In this document: positions 38,101 through 47,149 of the stretch, in pieces | How the letters are laid out: every line of letters starts with the position of its first letter | How positions within the stretch are numbered: position 1 is the first letter of the stretch | From: Marinomonas sp. MED121 | GTDB taxonomy: Bacteria; Pseudomonadota; Gammaproteobacteria; Pseudomonadales; Marinomonadaceae | Assembly: GCF_000153025.1 (NCBI RefSeq) | Contig: NZ_CH672429.1 | Coordinates: forward strand, 733,079-797,078 | Reading direction: 5' to 3' | Length of the DNA: 64,000 nt | The notes under the pieces: generated by a model | The model's input: only the letters and a program-made list of their open reading frames with translations | Told to the model about the DNA's origin: nothing | Databases searched by the model: none | Position numbers and translations under genes: made by a program

Positions 38101-41100
38101 ACCATGTTTGGCGTGACCAATAGCCCTTGGTCATCACACCTTCCAACTAATATTAATTATCTTAAAAAAGCCCTTCAAGCAGGTTTAGAAGCAGGTGAAA
38201 TTGTTTTTGCCAGTTATAGTGCATTCCATATTCTAAAGCACATGCTACTCAGTGGTCAGCCATTAATCGATATTGAAGAAGAAGGTAAAGCCCTAGACGC
38301 TATTATTAAAAAGCTTGCAGACCCCAATACAATGGAAGTGCATGAAATGCTAATGCGCTCCAACAAACTACTACAAAGTCACTCGCAAACAGGTTTAAGT
38401 TGGGATGATGGAAGTTTTAAAGAGGAGGAGTTAGTTAACAACCTCATTGATTCCAACCATGTGCTTTGCTTGAACTATTATCATTTTAGTAAAACCATGG
38501 AAGCTTTCATCTTTGGTGATTACCCTCTCGCCCTTAAATATGCCGATGAAGCCGAAAAGACCTTAGCCGCTACTTTTGGTTGGTTTAGCATTTCAGAGCA
38601 TTGTTTCTTACAAACTTTAAGTTTAATTCAGGTGTGCCAAAATGAACCAAAAGGCAGCGAAACGTGGATAACCCTCAACGACAAAATTGCCAGTAATAAA
38701 GACAAAATGCAAAGCTGGGCAAACAATTGTGAAATCAATTTCAAATTTAAATTAGAATTAATCGAGGCTGAATTAGCACGTTTAGAAGGTGATACTCTGA
38801 CTGCATTAGACCTTTATGATAATGCTATTGAGGGTGCTAAGCTTGGCGACTTTATCTATCACCATGGGATTGCTAACGAATTAGCCGGTAACTTTTGGAT
38901 CAATAAAGGCAAAAACACCATAGGCCTTAGCTATTTAAAAGAGGCCCACACAAGCTATTTAAACTGGGGCTCTCAAAGCAAAGCTAAATCACTAAGAGAT
39001 ACGTTTCCTGAGTTATCAATACACTCACCCAATGTTAAAGCTGAAGCAAACCATACTCGTAACATTGATCATAACTCTTTAGACCTCATGTCTGTGGCTA
39101 AATCAGCTCAAATTATCTCAAGTGAAATCCAAATAGAGCAGCTACTAGAAAAGTTAATGAGGAGTATTATTACTGAAGCGGGAGCTCAATCAGGTGAGTT
39201 GATCCTTAAGACAGGTGAAAATTGGAGCATACAGGCTTCAGCTAAAAACGAGCAGCTCACCAGTATTAACGACAAGGCCCACATTGAGCAAGGAACTATT
39301 ATTGATTTCAATAAAGAATCCGCCAATAGTTTCTTATTACCTAAATCCATCCTTACCTATGTTAAACGAACAGGTACACCCATCATTTTAGATGATGCAA
39401 GCGCCTGTATTGATTATGCAATTGACCCTTATATTAAAAAGTACAACCCTGTTTCATTACTTTGTTATCCCATCTTGAAACAAGGTGTATTAATGGGAAT
39501 CTTGTACTTAGAAAATAACCTAATTGCAGGGGCTTTCACCAAAGATCGTCTGGACGTTCTCAATATATTGGCAGGGCAGGCAGCCATCTCAATTGATAAT
39601 GCCTTGGTGTACCAGAATCTTGAAGACAGAGTAAATGAAAGAACAAAACAATTAACTCTCGCGAAGCTTCAGGCCGAAGAAGCAAACCAAGCTAAATCTA
39701 TGTTTCTTGCCACCATGAGTCATGAAATAAGAACCCCCATGAATGCGGTAATCGGCTTAAGTCACCTCGTATTGAAAACTCAATTAAACCTAGAACAAAA
39801 AGACTATTTAAATAAAATTTTGGAGTCTGCTGAAATATTATTAGGCTTAATTAACAGTGTTCTGGATTTCTCTAAAATTGAAGCCCATAAATTAGCGTTA
39901 GAGTCCATTCCCTTTAACCTCAATGATGTCATTGAAAACAGCACCTCTATATGCTCGATTAAAGCCAAAGAAAAAGGTCTAGCCCTCAATATACATTGCC
40001 ATAACGCTGATATTCCGCTACTTCAAGGGGACCCATTAAGGCTACAGCAGATTCTTATTAATCTTGCCAATAATGCGGTCAAATTTACTCGTATCGGCCA
40101 AGTCGATATCCATATCCACTTAGAGCCAAATGAGCAAGACCTCGCCCAACTTAAATTTGAGATTGTTGATACGGGTGTGGGCATGAACAAAAAACAAATT
40201 GATAATTTATTTAGCTCCTTTAGCCAAGGGGATGATTCCATTACGCGTCAATACGGCGGAACAGGGCTTGGGCTTGCAATATCAAAAGAGCTGATTGAAT
40301 TAATGGGTGGTGAAATCTGGGTAAACAGTGAAATGGGTAAAGGCTCTACCTTTGGCTTTAGAGTCATAGTCGACTTCGCTAAATTAGAAACCAAAATCCA
40401 AGAAAACAAACAAACGATAGAAGTATTAACACCGCAATATTATAAGGGTAATAAAATATTATTGGTTGAGGACAACCCTCTTAACCGTCAGGTAGCACAA
40501 GGACTATTAAAAGAAAGCCTCCTTGATATAGATTTAGCGACAAATGGCCTAGAAGCTATAGAAAAATTGTCCAACAATGAATATGACCTCGTGTTTATGG
40601 ATATACAAATGCCCATTCTTGATGGCTTTAGCGCGACTAAAAGAATTAGAGAAAAACCCGAATGGAAGTCATTACCTATCATAGCCATGACAGCGCATGC
40701 CACGGATTCAGATAGAGATAAATGCTTACAGGTTGGTATGAATGATTATATTTCTAAACCAATAGACCCTAATAAGCTAACAAAAATGCTAGCTAAATGG
40801 ATAAAAGAGAAGCCTGTAGAAACGAGTAATACAGCAACAAACACCAGTAAGAAAGAAACTAAAGTCGATCAAACTCTTAACAAATTTGATGCTTTAACCA
40901 AAATCCAAGCATTAAATACAGATGAAGCACTTGCTCGCCTTAAAGGACAGCATGCCCTTTACCTCCAACTAATTAAGAGCTTCCTAAAGGATAACGTTAA
41001 TTTGGAGATTGAGCTTAATGACTTGTTTAATGAAAAGAAATTTGAGACCTTATTCATAAAGATACATTCATTAAAGTCCAATGCGATCTACATAGGAGCA

Positions 41101-41526
41101 ATGGACTTATATGAACAAAGTGCAGAACTTGAAAAAGAACTGGAACCTTATAAGCATGACCTTGATAGTGTTAATGCAGAGGTAAATACCACATTAAAAG
41201 CTCTTCTTAACAAGGTTACTGAGCCATTAAAAAGTTTAAACAAGTCATTATCGGCAGTGATGACAGAGAAAAAAGAGTCTGATGAGTCACTGCAAATGAA
41301 CATTAAACTGAAGGATTACCTGATTAATATATCACCATTATTAAAGTCTTCAGACTTTAGTGTTGAGCAATATATGCCAAGTATACTGACCTTGGTAAAA
41401 GGCAGCCCTTTAGAGGTACAGATACAGCAGTTAGTAGATTGGGTTGAAGATGTCGAGTTCGAAAAAGCGACAGCTTTAACTGAACAGTTGCTAAGCAACT
41501 TGTCGAGAAATGATAGAGACTTCTAA
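35140..41526 (+). CDS. Giant Ser/Thr kinase-ATPase-GAF-histidine kinase-receiver-HPt hybrid
   Basis: 2128 residues. (1) Protein-kinase domain, about 1-275, with [16 protein letters not shown] and PEQTGR. (2) AAA/STAND-type ATPase with Walker [10 protein letters not shown] near 330 and Walker [11 protein letters not shown] near 456. (3) About 700 residues of helical, TPR-like repeats. (4) GAF, about 1327-1490. (5) Coiled coil and HisKA, His near 1527 in [10 protein letters not shown]. (6) HATPase with NAVKFT near 1643, DTGVGM and GTGLGLAI. (7) Receiver with VEDN and phospho-Asp in VFMDIQMP near 1819. (8) HPt with His near 1974 in [14 protein letters not shown]. The start is TTG with AAGGAA 6 bases upstream. 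The kinase domain keeps the catalytic Asp and DFG. It heads a four-gene signalling cluster. Confidence 0.93.
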   Translation: MIKLSGYKTETQLHEGQNTLIYRAIRESDSKSVIFKVIRDSSPTPEQTAAYKKEFQLLQSLNKSKYVRQAFGLEKINHTLCMILEDCKGIPVSKLIKQEKLSVIDSIRIALDITKALQDLHENNLIHCDINPDNILWNSTKRSAKLIDFGISTSISKSGYAQISNGIHVGSLAYTSPEQTGRMNRPLDYRADFYALGVTLFEMLSYQLPFLSNDPIQLIHSHLSQLPPSPTSIKKHIPKVLSAIVLKLMAKTGDQRYQSIYGLKADLKQCLATLEKEDTLDDFAIAKQDIKTHFQVAQTINGRLEEVEKLNHAFNQAADGPSNLLLVSGYAGTGKSSFVNEVHKNVVSKHGHFIYGKFDKFSRDIPYFAFSQAGALWVNQILSQEESEIKFWQNTFNEQLGTNLKLIINLIPSLSVIFDTVPEPEATTASESQSRFNSALKTFFQLICQKESPIALFLDDLQWADTASLNLIETILSDDNSHHLLIIGAYRDNEISQAHPLNLTLSKILKTNKDIIQIPLQPLNLKSVNLLIAETLSKPLQETYELAELCYEKTLGNPFFLTQFLNSTHEQSLITFDAKTGNWHWDIHKIRNWAVTDNVADFMISEISKVDRACQKLLKLAAFIGTNFDFKTLSMLIKQPLSICEQQLSTCIDHGFIQAIDTSFRTLAQSELLEISNPKFRFSHDNIQQAAYNIDIPVNAERIHLELGERLLQGEDSNNQLFNILHHFNLAHALFSEADQRQKLIELNLKAAVKAKETNAYVPALNYLEHGIQFLETDCWANNYQLALNFYKEKAESAHLAGRFDAAHQACDFILDHQIEDIDRAQILALKTELHAGVGQFDLALKTGSEGIRLLGVHWPDDDDELQQQMGAELAEIGAFIEEKSIESLLDLPPMQDAKILVLMDLLGHIWGPAINVKLHMSTLAVVKLVKLSIQSGNTSMSAFGYVNYGTMLAAFMNQYQQGYEFGKLAVELIKRTPYSPLTCKIYTMFGVTNSPWSSHLPTNINYLKKALQAGLEAGEIVFASYSAFHILKHMLLSGQPLIDIEEEGKALDAIIKKLADPNTMEVHEMLMRSNKLLQSHSQTGLSWDDGSFKEEELVNNLIDSNHVLCLNYYHFSKTMEAFIFGDYPLALKYADEAEKTLAATFGWFSISEHCFLQTLSLIQVCQNEPKGSETWITLNDKIASNKDKMQSWANNCEINFKFKLELIEAELARLEGDTLTALDLYDNAIEGAKLGDFIYHHGIANELAGNFWINKGKNTIGLSYLKEAHTSYLNWGSQSKAKSLRDTFPELSIHSPNVKAEANHTRNIDHNSLDLMSVAKSAQIISSEIQIEQLLEKLMRSIITEAGAQSGELILKTGENWSIQASAKNEQLTSINDKAHIEQGTIIDFNKESANSFLLPKSILTYVKRTGTPIILDDASACIDYAIDPYIKKYNPVSLLCYPILKQGVLMGILYLENNLIAGAFTKDRLDVLNILAGQAAISIDNALVYQNLEDRVNERTKQLTLAKLQAEEANQAKSMFLATMSHEIRTPMNAVIGLSHLVLKTQLNLEQKDYLNKILESAEILLGLINSVLDFSKIEAHKLALESIPFNLNDVIENSTSICSIKAKEKGLALNIHCHNADIPLLQGDPLRLQQILINLANNAVKFTRIGQVDIHIHLEPNEQDLAQLKFEIVDTGVGMNKKQIDNLFSSFSQGDDSITRQYGGTGLGLAISKELIELMGGEIWVNSEMGKGSTFGFRVIVDFAKLETKIQENKQTIEVLTPQYYKGNKILLVEDNPLNRQVAQGLLKESLLDIDLATNGLEAIEKLSNNEYDLVFMDIQMPILDGFSATKRIREKPEWKSLPIIAMTAHATDSDRDKCLQVGMNDYISKPIDPNKLTKMLAKWIKEKPVETSNTATNTSKKETKVDQTLNKFDALTKIQALNTDEALARLKGQHALYLQLIKSFLKDNVNLEIELNDLFNEKKFETLFIKIHSLKSNAIYIGAMDLYEQSAELEKELEPYKHDLDSVNAEVNTTLKALLNKVTEPLKSLNKSLSAVMTEKKESDESLQMNIKLKDYLINISPLLKSSDFSVEQYMPSILTLVKGSPLEVQIQQLVDWVEDVEFEKATALTEQLLSNLSRNDRDF

Positions 41527-41527
41527 T

Positions 41528-42511
41528 ATGAGCCAGCCTTTTCAAAAAAAGCACCTTATTCTTTTAGTTGATGATGAAGAGATCAATCGTATCCTTCTCA
41601 CCAGCATCATAGAAGATAGGGGCGATTGCGAAATTTTATGTGCGAAAAATGGTGTAGAAGCAATAGACCTCTGCCTGAAATATCAACCAGATCTCATTAT
41701 TCTTGATATTCTAATGCCTGCAATGACAGGCTTTGAAGTCATGGAAGTACTCAAACAAGAAGCCCCTACCAACCAAATTCCTGTTATTTTTATAAGCGCC
41801 TTATCTGAGACAAACCATGAAGCTCATGCTTTTCAATTAGGTGCATGTGATTACATACATAAGCCTTTTCATGCCGATATAGTGCAAGCGCGTTTGGGTT
41901 TACAATTAAAACTAATCGAGCAAAGGTTAATATTGGATCAACTAGCCCATATTGACCCACTTACCTCAATCGCTAACCGTAGAAAATTTACTCACGATTT
42001 CAAAAATCAGTGGCTCAAATGCCAAGATGAAAACCAACCATTAACGATCACCATGGTAGATATTGACTGCTTTAAACTTCATAACGACAGTTTTGGTCAC
42101 ACCTCTGGAGATAAGGTTTTAAAGCAGGTAGCAGCCACTTTATCTAGTACGCTTGCGGCTCTTGGCAATAATAAAGAGCACCTTGTGGCCCGCTATGGCG
42201 GCGAAGAATTTATTCTATTGATGCCAAACTCTCCGGTTGAAGACGTTCAGCATATTATTGAGTCTTGTCGTGCTGAAGTGGAAAAATTAGACATTAGAGT
42301 TCAGCAAACAAATGACACACTAAGCAGCTTTCACAACAATACTCTCACCATCAGTTTAGGTGGCATCACCTGTCAGCCCAAAAAGAACCTATCCCCTAAT
42401 TGGTTACTTAATGCCGCAGACGATCTGTTATACCAAGCCAAAAAATCCGGAAAAAACCAAGTACACTATCGAAATGAATTATTAAATCATGCAAATTTTA
42501 TCGATGCATAA
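41528..42511 (+). CDS. Response regulator with GGDEF domain (diguanylate cyclase)
   Basis: 327 residues. The N-terminal receiver has VDDEE and phospho-Asp in LIILDILMPAMTGFEV, with the Lys in HKPFH. The C-terminal cyclase domain has GGEEF in ARYGGEEFILL, a permitted active form of GGDEF. This is the WspR/PleD-like layout, where phosphorylation promotes dimerisation and cyclic-di-GMP synthesis. The gene begins one base after the stop of the giant hybrid kinase, whose HPt domain is the likely phosphodonor (inference). ATG 41528 is chosen; an in-frame start further upstream would overlap the previous gene. Confidence 0.93.
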   Translation: MSQPFQKKHLILLVDDEEINRILLTSIIEDRGDCEILCAKNGVEAIDLCLKYQPDLIILDILMPAMTGFEVMEVLKQEAPTNQIPVIFISALSETNHEAHAFQLGACDYIHKPFHADIVQARLGLQLKLIEQRLILDQLAHIDPLTSIANRRKFTHDFKNQWLKCQDENQPLTITMVDIDCFKLHNDSFGHTSGDKVLKQVAATLSSTLAALGNNKEHLVARYGGEEFILLMPNSPVEDVQHIIESCRAEVEKLDIRVQQTNDTLSSFHNNTLTISLGGITCQPKKNLSPNWLLNAADDLLYQAKKSGKNQVHYRNELLNHANFIDA

Positions 42512-42542
42512 ACTATAGTTTAAAGGACAAGGAGGTCCTATC

Positions 42543-42956
42543 ATGAAAAACAATCAAAAAGTTTTGATTATTGACGATGATAAAAATAGTTTGCAAATCT
42601 TGGGCAATTTTTTAAGGGATGAATTTGAAATTTCCTGTGCACAAACAGGCATCCAAGGCATAAGAAAAGCAGAGCTCTATCAACCAGATCTTATCCTACT
42701 TGACCTACTCATGCCCTACATGAGTGGATTAGATACCCTTTCGCAGCTCAAAAAAATCAGCGCCACAAAGCATATCCCTATTTTGATTCTATACAGTGAC
42801 ACCTATAGAAAAGAGGCATATTTAGCCATTGAAAAGGGAGCCTATGACTGTATACGTAAGCCATTTGATTACCTCGTTATTGAAACAAGGGTAAAAAACG
42901 CATTAAATCCACCCGCTAAATTCAATATTGAAGAGTCTAAAATAACAATTCCATAA
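42543..42956 (+). CDS. Single-domain response regulator
   Basis: 137 residues, one receiver domain: IIDDDKNS, phospho-Asp in LILLDLLMPYMSGLDTL and the Lys in IRKPFDYL. The position normally holding Thr/Ser (SATKHIPILILYSDTY) has a Ser. There is no output domain, so it probably shuttles phosphate or binds a partner. It has a near-perfect AAGGAGGT ribosome binding site, stronger than its neighbours', suggesting higher synthesis. Confidence 0.92.
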   Translation: MKNNQKVLIIDDDKNSLQILGNFLRDEFEISCAQTGIQGIRKAELYQPDLILLDLLMPYMSGLDTLSQLKKISATKHIPILILYSDTYRKEAYLAIEKGAYDCIRKPFDYLVIETRVKNALNPPAKFNIEESKITIP

Positions 42957-43063
42957 CAAATATGGCTTATTTTAAAACTTCAATACAAGAATAAACATTG
43001 TAAAATGAGCAGGCTTTCAACTAGCGTCTATATTAGAGCTAAGACATTTATGAGGACGTCGCT

Positions 43064-43969
43064 TTGACAAATAATCGCCCCCACTTACTAGCTGTTGACG
43101 ATGAAGAAATAAACTTAAGAATTCTTGAACACTATTTGTCTGACTCTGATTATCAGGTCACTTTTGCACAATCAAGTAATCAAGCTTGGGATTATTTAAC
43201 AAACGCAGATTATCAGTTTGATGTACTTTTACTTGATTGGGTTATGCCTGATGTTGATGGTCTGGAACTTCTAAAAAAAGCCAAAGAACTAGAGAATTAT
43301 AAGCATGTTCCTGCCATTATGATTTCCGGCTTAAGTGCGCCTTCTGCTATATCAAAAGGGCTGAACGCAGGCGCCTTTTATTACCTGACGAAGCCATTAG
43401 GCCAAGATGTTCTTTTTTCTGTACTTAAAGCCGCTCTCAATGAATTAAGCAGCATACGCTCTTTGGTTGAAAACCAAGATAAGTTTACCGACGCATTTAG
43501 TTTAATTAATCATGGCCAGTTTAATTTTCGAACATTACATGATGTTAACTGTCTAGTTGAAAGCTTAAGCAGCATGTTTCCCCATAATATCAACACACCG
43601 ATTGGTCTTAGAGAGCTGATGATCAATGCCATTGAGCACGGCAATCTTGGTATTAGTTATCAAGAAAAGACTCACCTAATGGAAATTGACCAATGGGAAG
43701 AGGAAGTTGAGAGACGACTTTTATTAAATGAAAATACAGATAAAAATGCCTCTTTAAATATCGATAAAAACTCAGACAGAGTCGAGATCACGATTACAGA
43801 CCAAGGCATTGGTTTTGATTGGGAAGAGTTTTTAGAAATCGACAACGAACGTATCACAGATCCCCATGGAAGAGGCATTGCGATCGCAAAGCTGTTTAGC
43901 TTTGATGATTTAAACTATGTCGCACCAGGTAATATTGTAAAAGTCAGAATCGATCTCAGACCTCAATAG
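43064..43969 (+). CDS. Receiver-HATPase protein (anti-sigma/RsbW-like kinase output)
   Basis: 301 residues. The receiver (about 1-125) has VDDEE, phospho-Asp in VLLLDWVMPDVDGLEL and Lys in LTKPLG. The C-terminal half is a GHKL ATPase of the serine-kinase type: RELMINAIEHGNLG (N box), ITDQGIGFDWEEF and DPHGRGIAIAKLF (G boxes). There is no HisKA, so it looks like an RsbW-type serine kinase or phosphatase regulated by phosphorylation. No STAS anti-anti-sigma partner is in the window. The start is TTG with GAGG 8 bases upstream; ATG at 43050 is in another frame. Confidence 0.88.
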   Translation: MTNNRPHLLAVDDEEINLRILEHYLSDSDYQVTFAQSSNQAWDYLTNADYQFDVLLLDWVMPDVDGLELLKKAKELENYKHVPAIMISGLSAPSAISKGLNAGAFYYLTKPLGQDVLFSVLKAALNELSSIRSLVENQDKFTDAFSLINHGQFNFRTLHDVNCLVESLSSMFPHNINTPIGLRELMINAIEHGNLGISYQEKTHLMEIDQWEEEVERRLLLNENTDKNASLNIDKNSDRVEITITDQGIGFDWEEFLEIDNERITDPHGRGIAIAKLFSFDDLNYVAPGNIVKVRIDLRPQ

Positions 43970-43986
43970 AGGGTTGAGAGCGAGTG

Positions 43987-45168
43987 TTAAAGTAAATTTA
44001 GCACCCAAGATTGAATTTCATCTTGGTTTTGAACACCTAAATCATCAGCAGATAGAATCAACTCAAGCTTGGAATCTATCTGCTTTTTTGACTCTAAATA
44101 AATTGAAAAATCCCTCTGAGTTGCATTTAACAATAACGCTTGCGATTCAAGATTAAACACCCCTTTCATACGCAGAATATTTGGCATGCCATGAAGCTTT
44201 TTCAAAACGGTTTCAACTAAAGCTTGATCAAAGAAGGTATCGCTTGCAAATACCCAAGCCATCGTTAGTCCATCTGTTGAGGCTTTAAAGTAAAAATCAT
44301 TGTTTGTTTGCTCACTAGCGTGTAATGAAGCAGAGTTTTCAGAGGGACTGTGATCCGAGTGGCTATGATCCGAGTGACTATGTTTCAAGTGGCTGTGTTC
44401 CAAGTGGTTATGACCCGAGTGGTTATGAAGAGAATGTTTAGTATCAGGATCAGTGGATTTCTGGCTTAGTTTTGACCGAGCACTGATATCATCAGCATCC
44501 TGTAAAACATGCTTTTTTATTTTCATCTGACTTAAAGTGAGCTGACCATCGGCCATTTTTTCAACCTGAGTTTTTGCAGGTTTTAATCCGGATAAATAGC
44601 AATCCAAGGCATGCCAATCCTCTTCCTGATATGTCTCACACTTGCTTGCAACCAGAATATCGGCCATGGCAACTTGTTCGATAAAATTAGCATGATTAAC
44701 ATACCTTTTATCGCTCAAATTACGGGCATCAAGCAAACACAAACTAGATTCAATATCTAAAACGCTTTGATAATGCGCAGCCGTAAGTTGTTTTAAAATA
44801 TTACGAGGGTGACCCAGCCCAGTAGGCTCAATCAAGATACGATCAGGGTTTTGTGCTTTGATCAAATTGTTTAAGGCCACTTGAAAAGCAGCAGAGGTAG
44901 CACAACAAACACAACCTCCCGCCACTTGTTTGATAGCAACACTTTTAGCCTGATTAGGGCTTTCTGCCTTAAAATCAGAGTCGAGCCCCGCTTCTAAAAG
45001 CGTCTGATCTAAACCGATTTCCCCAAATTCATTAACCAATACCGCCCAGCGCTCACCTTCAGGAATTTGCGTTAAAAGCTGCTTAATAAGAGTGGTTTTT
45101 CCAGCGCCAAGAAAGCCTGTAATCAAATTAACTTTAATACCTTCATATGAGGGAGAAAATTCAGACAT
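43987..45168 (-). CDS. CobW/P47K family GTPase (metal chaperone) with His-rich segment
   Basis: 393 residues. G1 P-loop GFLGAGKTTLIKQLL near residue 18, the metal motif GGCVCC near 83, GLGHPRNILKQL and a C-terminal CobW_C domain. A His-rich stretch near residues 245-275 (HNHSGHNHLEHSHLKHSHSD) is typical of zinc-handling members such as YjiA/YeiR/ZigA relatives. It likely delivers or buffers zinc. It runs in the same direction as dcd, 30 bp downstream of it, perhaps in one transcript. No Zur box was identified. Confidence 0.88.
   Translation of the reverse strand: MSEFSPSYEGIKVNLITGFLGAGKTTLIKQLLTQIPEGERWAVLVNEFGEIGLDQTLLEAGLDSDFKAESPNQAKSVAIKQVAGGCVCCATSAAFQVALNNLIKAQNPDRILIEPTGLGHPRNILKQLTAAHYQSVLDIESSLCLLDARNLSDKRYVNHANFIEQVAMADILVASKCETYQEEDWHALDCYLSGLKPAKTQVEKMADGQLTLSQMKIKKHVLQDADDISARSKLSQKSTDPDTKHSLHNHSGHNHLEHSHLKHSHSDHSHSDHSPSENSASLHASEQTNNDFYFKASTDGLTMAWVFASDTFFDQALVETVLKKLHGMPNILRMKGVFNLESQALLLNATQRDFSIYLESKKQIDSKLELILSADDLGVQNQDEIQSWVLNLL
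44352..44426 (-). repeat. 15-bp in-frame repeat in the GTPase gene, five copies
   Basis: Five adjacent 15-bp units (44352, 44367, 44382, 44397, 44412) encode His-rich pentapeptides such as HSDHS, HLKHS and HLEHS. Units differ by a few bases. Copy number changes would lengthen or shorten the metal-binding segment without frameshift. Confidence 0.85.
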
Positions 45169-45198
45169 GAAAAAAGTGCCCTCACATTAGGCAAAAAA

Positions 45199-45780
45199 TT
45201 AGTCTTTAGAAATACGGCTACCAACAGCCGATGTTTGATCTTTATACTTAGCATTATCGCGCTTATTATAAGGACGATCCGCCGCACCTGACATGGTCTC
45301 AAAGTTAATTGCCCCAATTGTCATGCCTGGACGTAAAGCAATGGGTAGTTTTCCACCATTTAAAAACTCTAATACAATAGCCCCACTCCAACCAGGATCT
45401 ATTCTGTGGGCAGTGACGTGCACCATCAAACCTAATCTAGCTAAAGACGATCGTCCGTCTAACCAACCAACAAGATCATCAGGTAAGGTCACAGACTCTT
45501 TTGTCACGCCTAAGACGAGTTCACCTGGGTGGATAAAGAAAGGTTCACCATCTTCCAGCAAAATTTCGTCACCCATAACGGATTCAATCGCTTTATTAAG
45601 GTCTTCTTTTGGGCCACTTAAATCTAGATAAGGTGCTGGATGACCATGAAATATCCGAAAAGAATTACCCAAGGTTAAATCAACAGACACACCACTGATA
45701 ACAGAGTTTTCTGGTCTTGGTGTTATGGTAATTCTCTTTTCATCAAGAGCCGCAATAATATCGCGATCGCATAAACGCAT
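45199..45780 (-). CDS. dcd: dCTP deaminase
   Basis: 193 residues, standard length. Motifs [37 protein letters not shown] and the catalytic Glu region [17 protein letters not shown] identify Dcd. It deaminates dCTP to dUTP for thymidylate synthesis. AGGAAA precedes the ATG. dcd next to mrp is a conserved arrangement in Pseudomonas-like genomes. Confidence 0.97.
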   Translation of the reverse strand: MRLCDRDIIAALDEKRITITPRPENSVISGVSVDLTLGNSFRIFHGHPAPYLDLSGPKEDLNKAIESVMGDEILLEDGEPFFIHPGELVLGVTKESVTLPDDLVGWLDGRSSLARLGLMVHVTAHRIDPGWSGAIVLEFLNGGKLPIALRPGMTIGAINFETMSGAADRPYNKRDNAKYKDQTSAVGSRISKD

Positions 45781-45820
45781 TATGTTTTCCTAAGTTGATA
45801 ATCTAATGAGGTAAGCTAGA

Positions 45821-46888
45821 TTAGTCGTCACTCATGCCTATAGTCGGCATACTAAATTGATTTTCTTGTAGTGCTAAACCTGCGCCTATTTTACGCGCAA
45901 TACCCCGATAGATTCTAGCAACTTCTGATTCACTATCTTGAATAACACTTGGGCTACCCGCATCACACTGCTGACGAATATCTAAACTAAGGGGTAACTT
46001 ACCCATTACCTCGACTTGATATTCCTTCGCTAGAGACGCACCGCCTTCATCACCGAAAATAGCTTCTTGGTGCCCACAATTGGAGCAGATGTGTACCGAC
46101 ATATTTTCAACCACGCCTAGCACAGGAATGTTTACCTTATTAAACATCTCAATTCCACGTCTTGCATCTAACAAAGCAATGTCTTGAGGTGTGGTGACTA
46201 TCACAGAACCGGCCACAGGCACCTTTTGTGAGAGAGTTAATTGAATGTCACCGGTACCAGGTGGCATATCAATAAAGAGATAATCCAAATCATCCCAATC
46301 AGTTTGATTAATGATTTGCATTAGGGCGCCGGTCACCATAGGTCCACGCCATGCCATAGGCGTATCTTGAGTTGTTAAAAACGCCATAGACATAACCTGC
46401 ACACCGTGTGCCATAGGGGGAACAAAGAACTTCTCATCCCTTACATTGGGCCGAGTATCGGGTGCAAACCCCATCATCATACCTTGGCTAGGACCATAAA
46501 TATCTGCATCTAAAATACCCACTTTAGCGCCTTCTTTAGCCATGGCTAACGCAAGGTTTACTGTGGTGGTTGATTTACCTACCCCCCCTTTCCCTGAGGC
46601 CACAGCAATAACATTCTTCACCCCTTTGAGTCCTGCAAGCTCTCCTTGGGTTGCATGAGCGTCAACAGTAAACGTCATATCAAGTACAAGTTTGCGCGAA
46701 TCATTCAGTGTTGCAGCAATTCTTTGCTTTAATGCTTCTATCTCACCTAGGGCGGGATAACCTAAGGCCAAACTTAGATGAAGACGTTTTTCATCACTGT
46801 TCACTTGCCAAACAGGGCCATAGGCTTGGCCGGTATTTTTATCTTCTAGCTCGGCTAATTGTGCCAAGATTTGTATATCAGTCAGCAT
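45821..46888 (-). CDS. apbC: Mrp/ApbC iron-sulfur carrier ATPase
   Basis: 355 residues. An N-terminal MIP18-like domain is followed by a deviant Walker A GKGGVGKSTTTVNLAL near residue 107, YIDMPPGTGDIQLTLSQ-like FIDMPPGTGD, and the C-x2-C cluster site CSNCGHQ near residue 267. It binds and transfers 4Fe-4S clusters. It is divergent from metG with 261 bp between. Confidence 0.96.
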   Translation of the reverse strand: MLTDIQILAQLAELEDKNTGQAYGPVWQVNSDEKRLHLSLALGYPALGEIEALKQRIAATLNDSRKLVLDMTFTVDAHATQGELAGLKGVKNVIAVASGKGGVGKSTTTVNLALAMAKEGAKVGILDADIYGPSQGMMMGFAPDTRPNVRDEKFFVPPMAHGVQVMSMAFLTTQDTPMAWRGPMVTGALMQIINQTDWDDLDYLFIDMPPGTGDIQLTLSQKVPVAGSVIVTTPQDIALLDARRGIEMFNKVNIPVLGVVENMSVHICSNCGHQEAIFGDEGGASLAKEYQVEVMGKLPLSLDIRQQCDAGSPSVIQDSESEVARIYRGIARKIGAGLALQENQFSMPTIGMSDD

Positions 46889-47021
46889 TATTTTTCATTC
46901 TCCAACTAGTTGTCTTAGGTATCAGTACTCAAACGACCCTATAGCGACAGGATAAAAGCAACAAAGTCTGCTCTATTGACAGGAAAAATGGGGGCAAATT
47001 AAAGAAAAGCAAGCCCAGCGC

Positions 47022-47049
47022 TTGCACCTAATTTTGCGCCTCTTATAAT
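47022..47049 (+). promoter_or_regulatory. Candidate sigma-70 promoter of metG
   Basis: TTGCAC at 47022-47027 and a perfect TATAAT at 47044-47049, spacer 16 bp. A GCAAGC/GCTTGC inverted repeat overlaps the -35 box. The leader to metG would be about 95 nt. Confidence 0.7.
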
Positions 47050-47149
47050 TGGGCGGTCAAAAAGTTAGATCTGCCAGCCTTTGCTCCATCAGCACATACA
47101 GATTCGCAGCTAACACTAACTCTTATTTACGAATCCAATAGGCTCAAAT

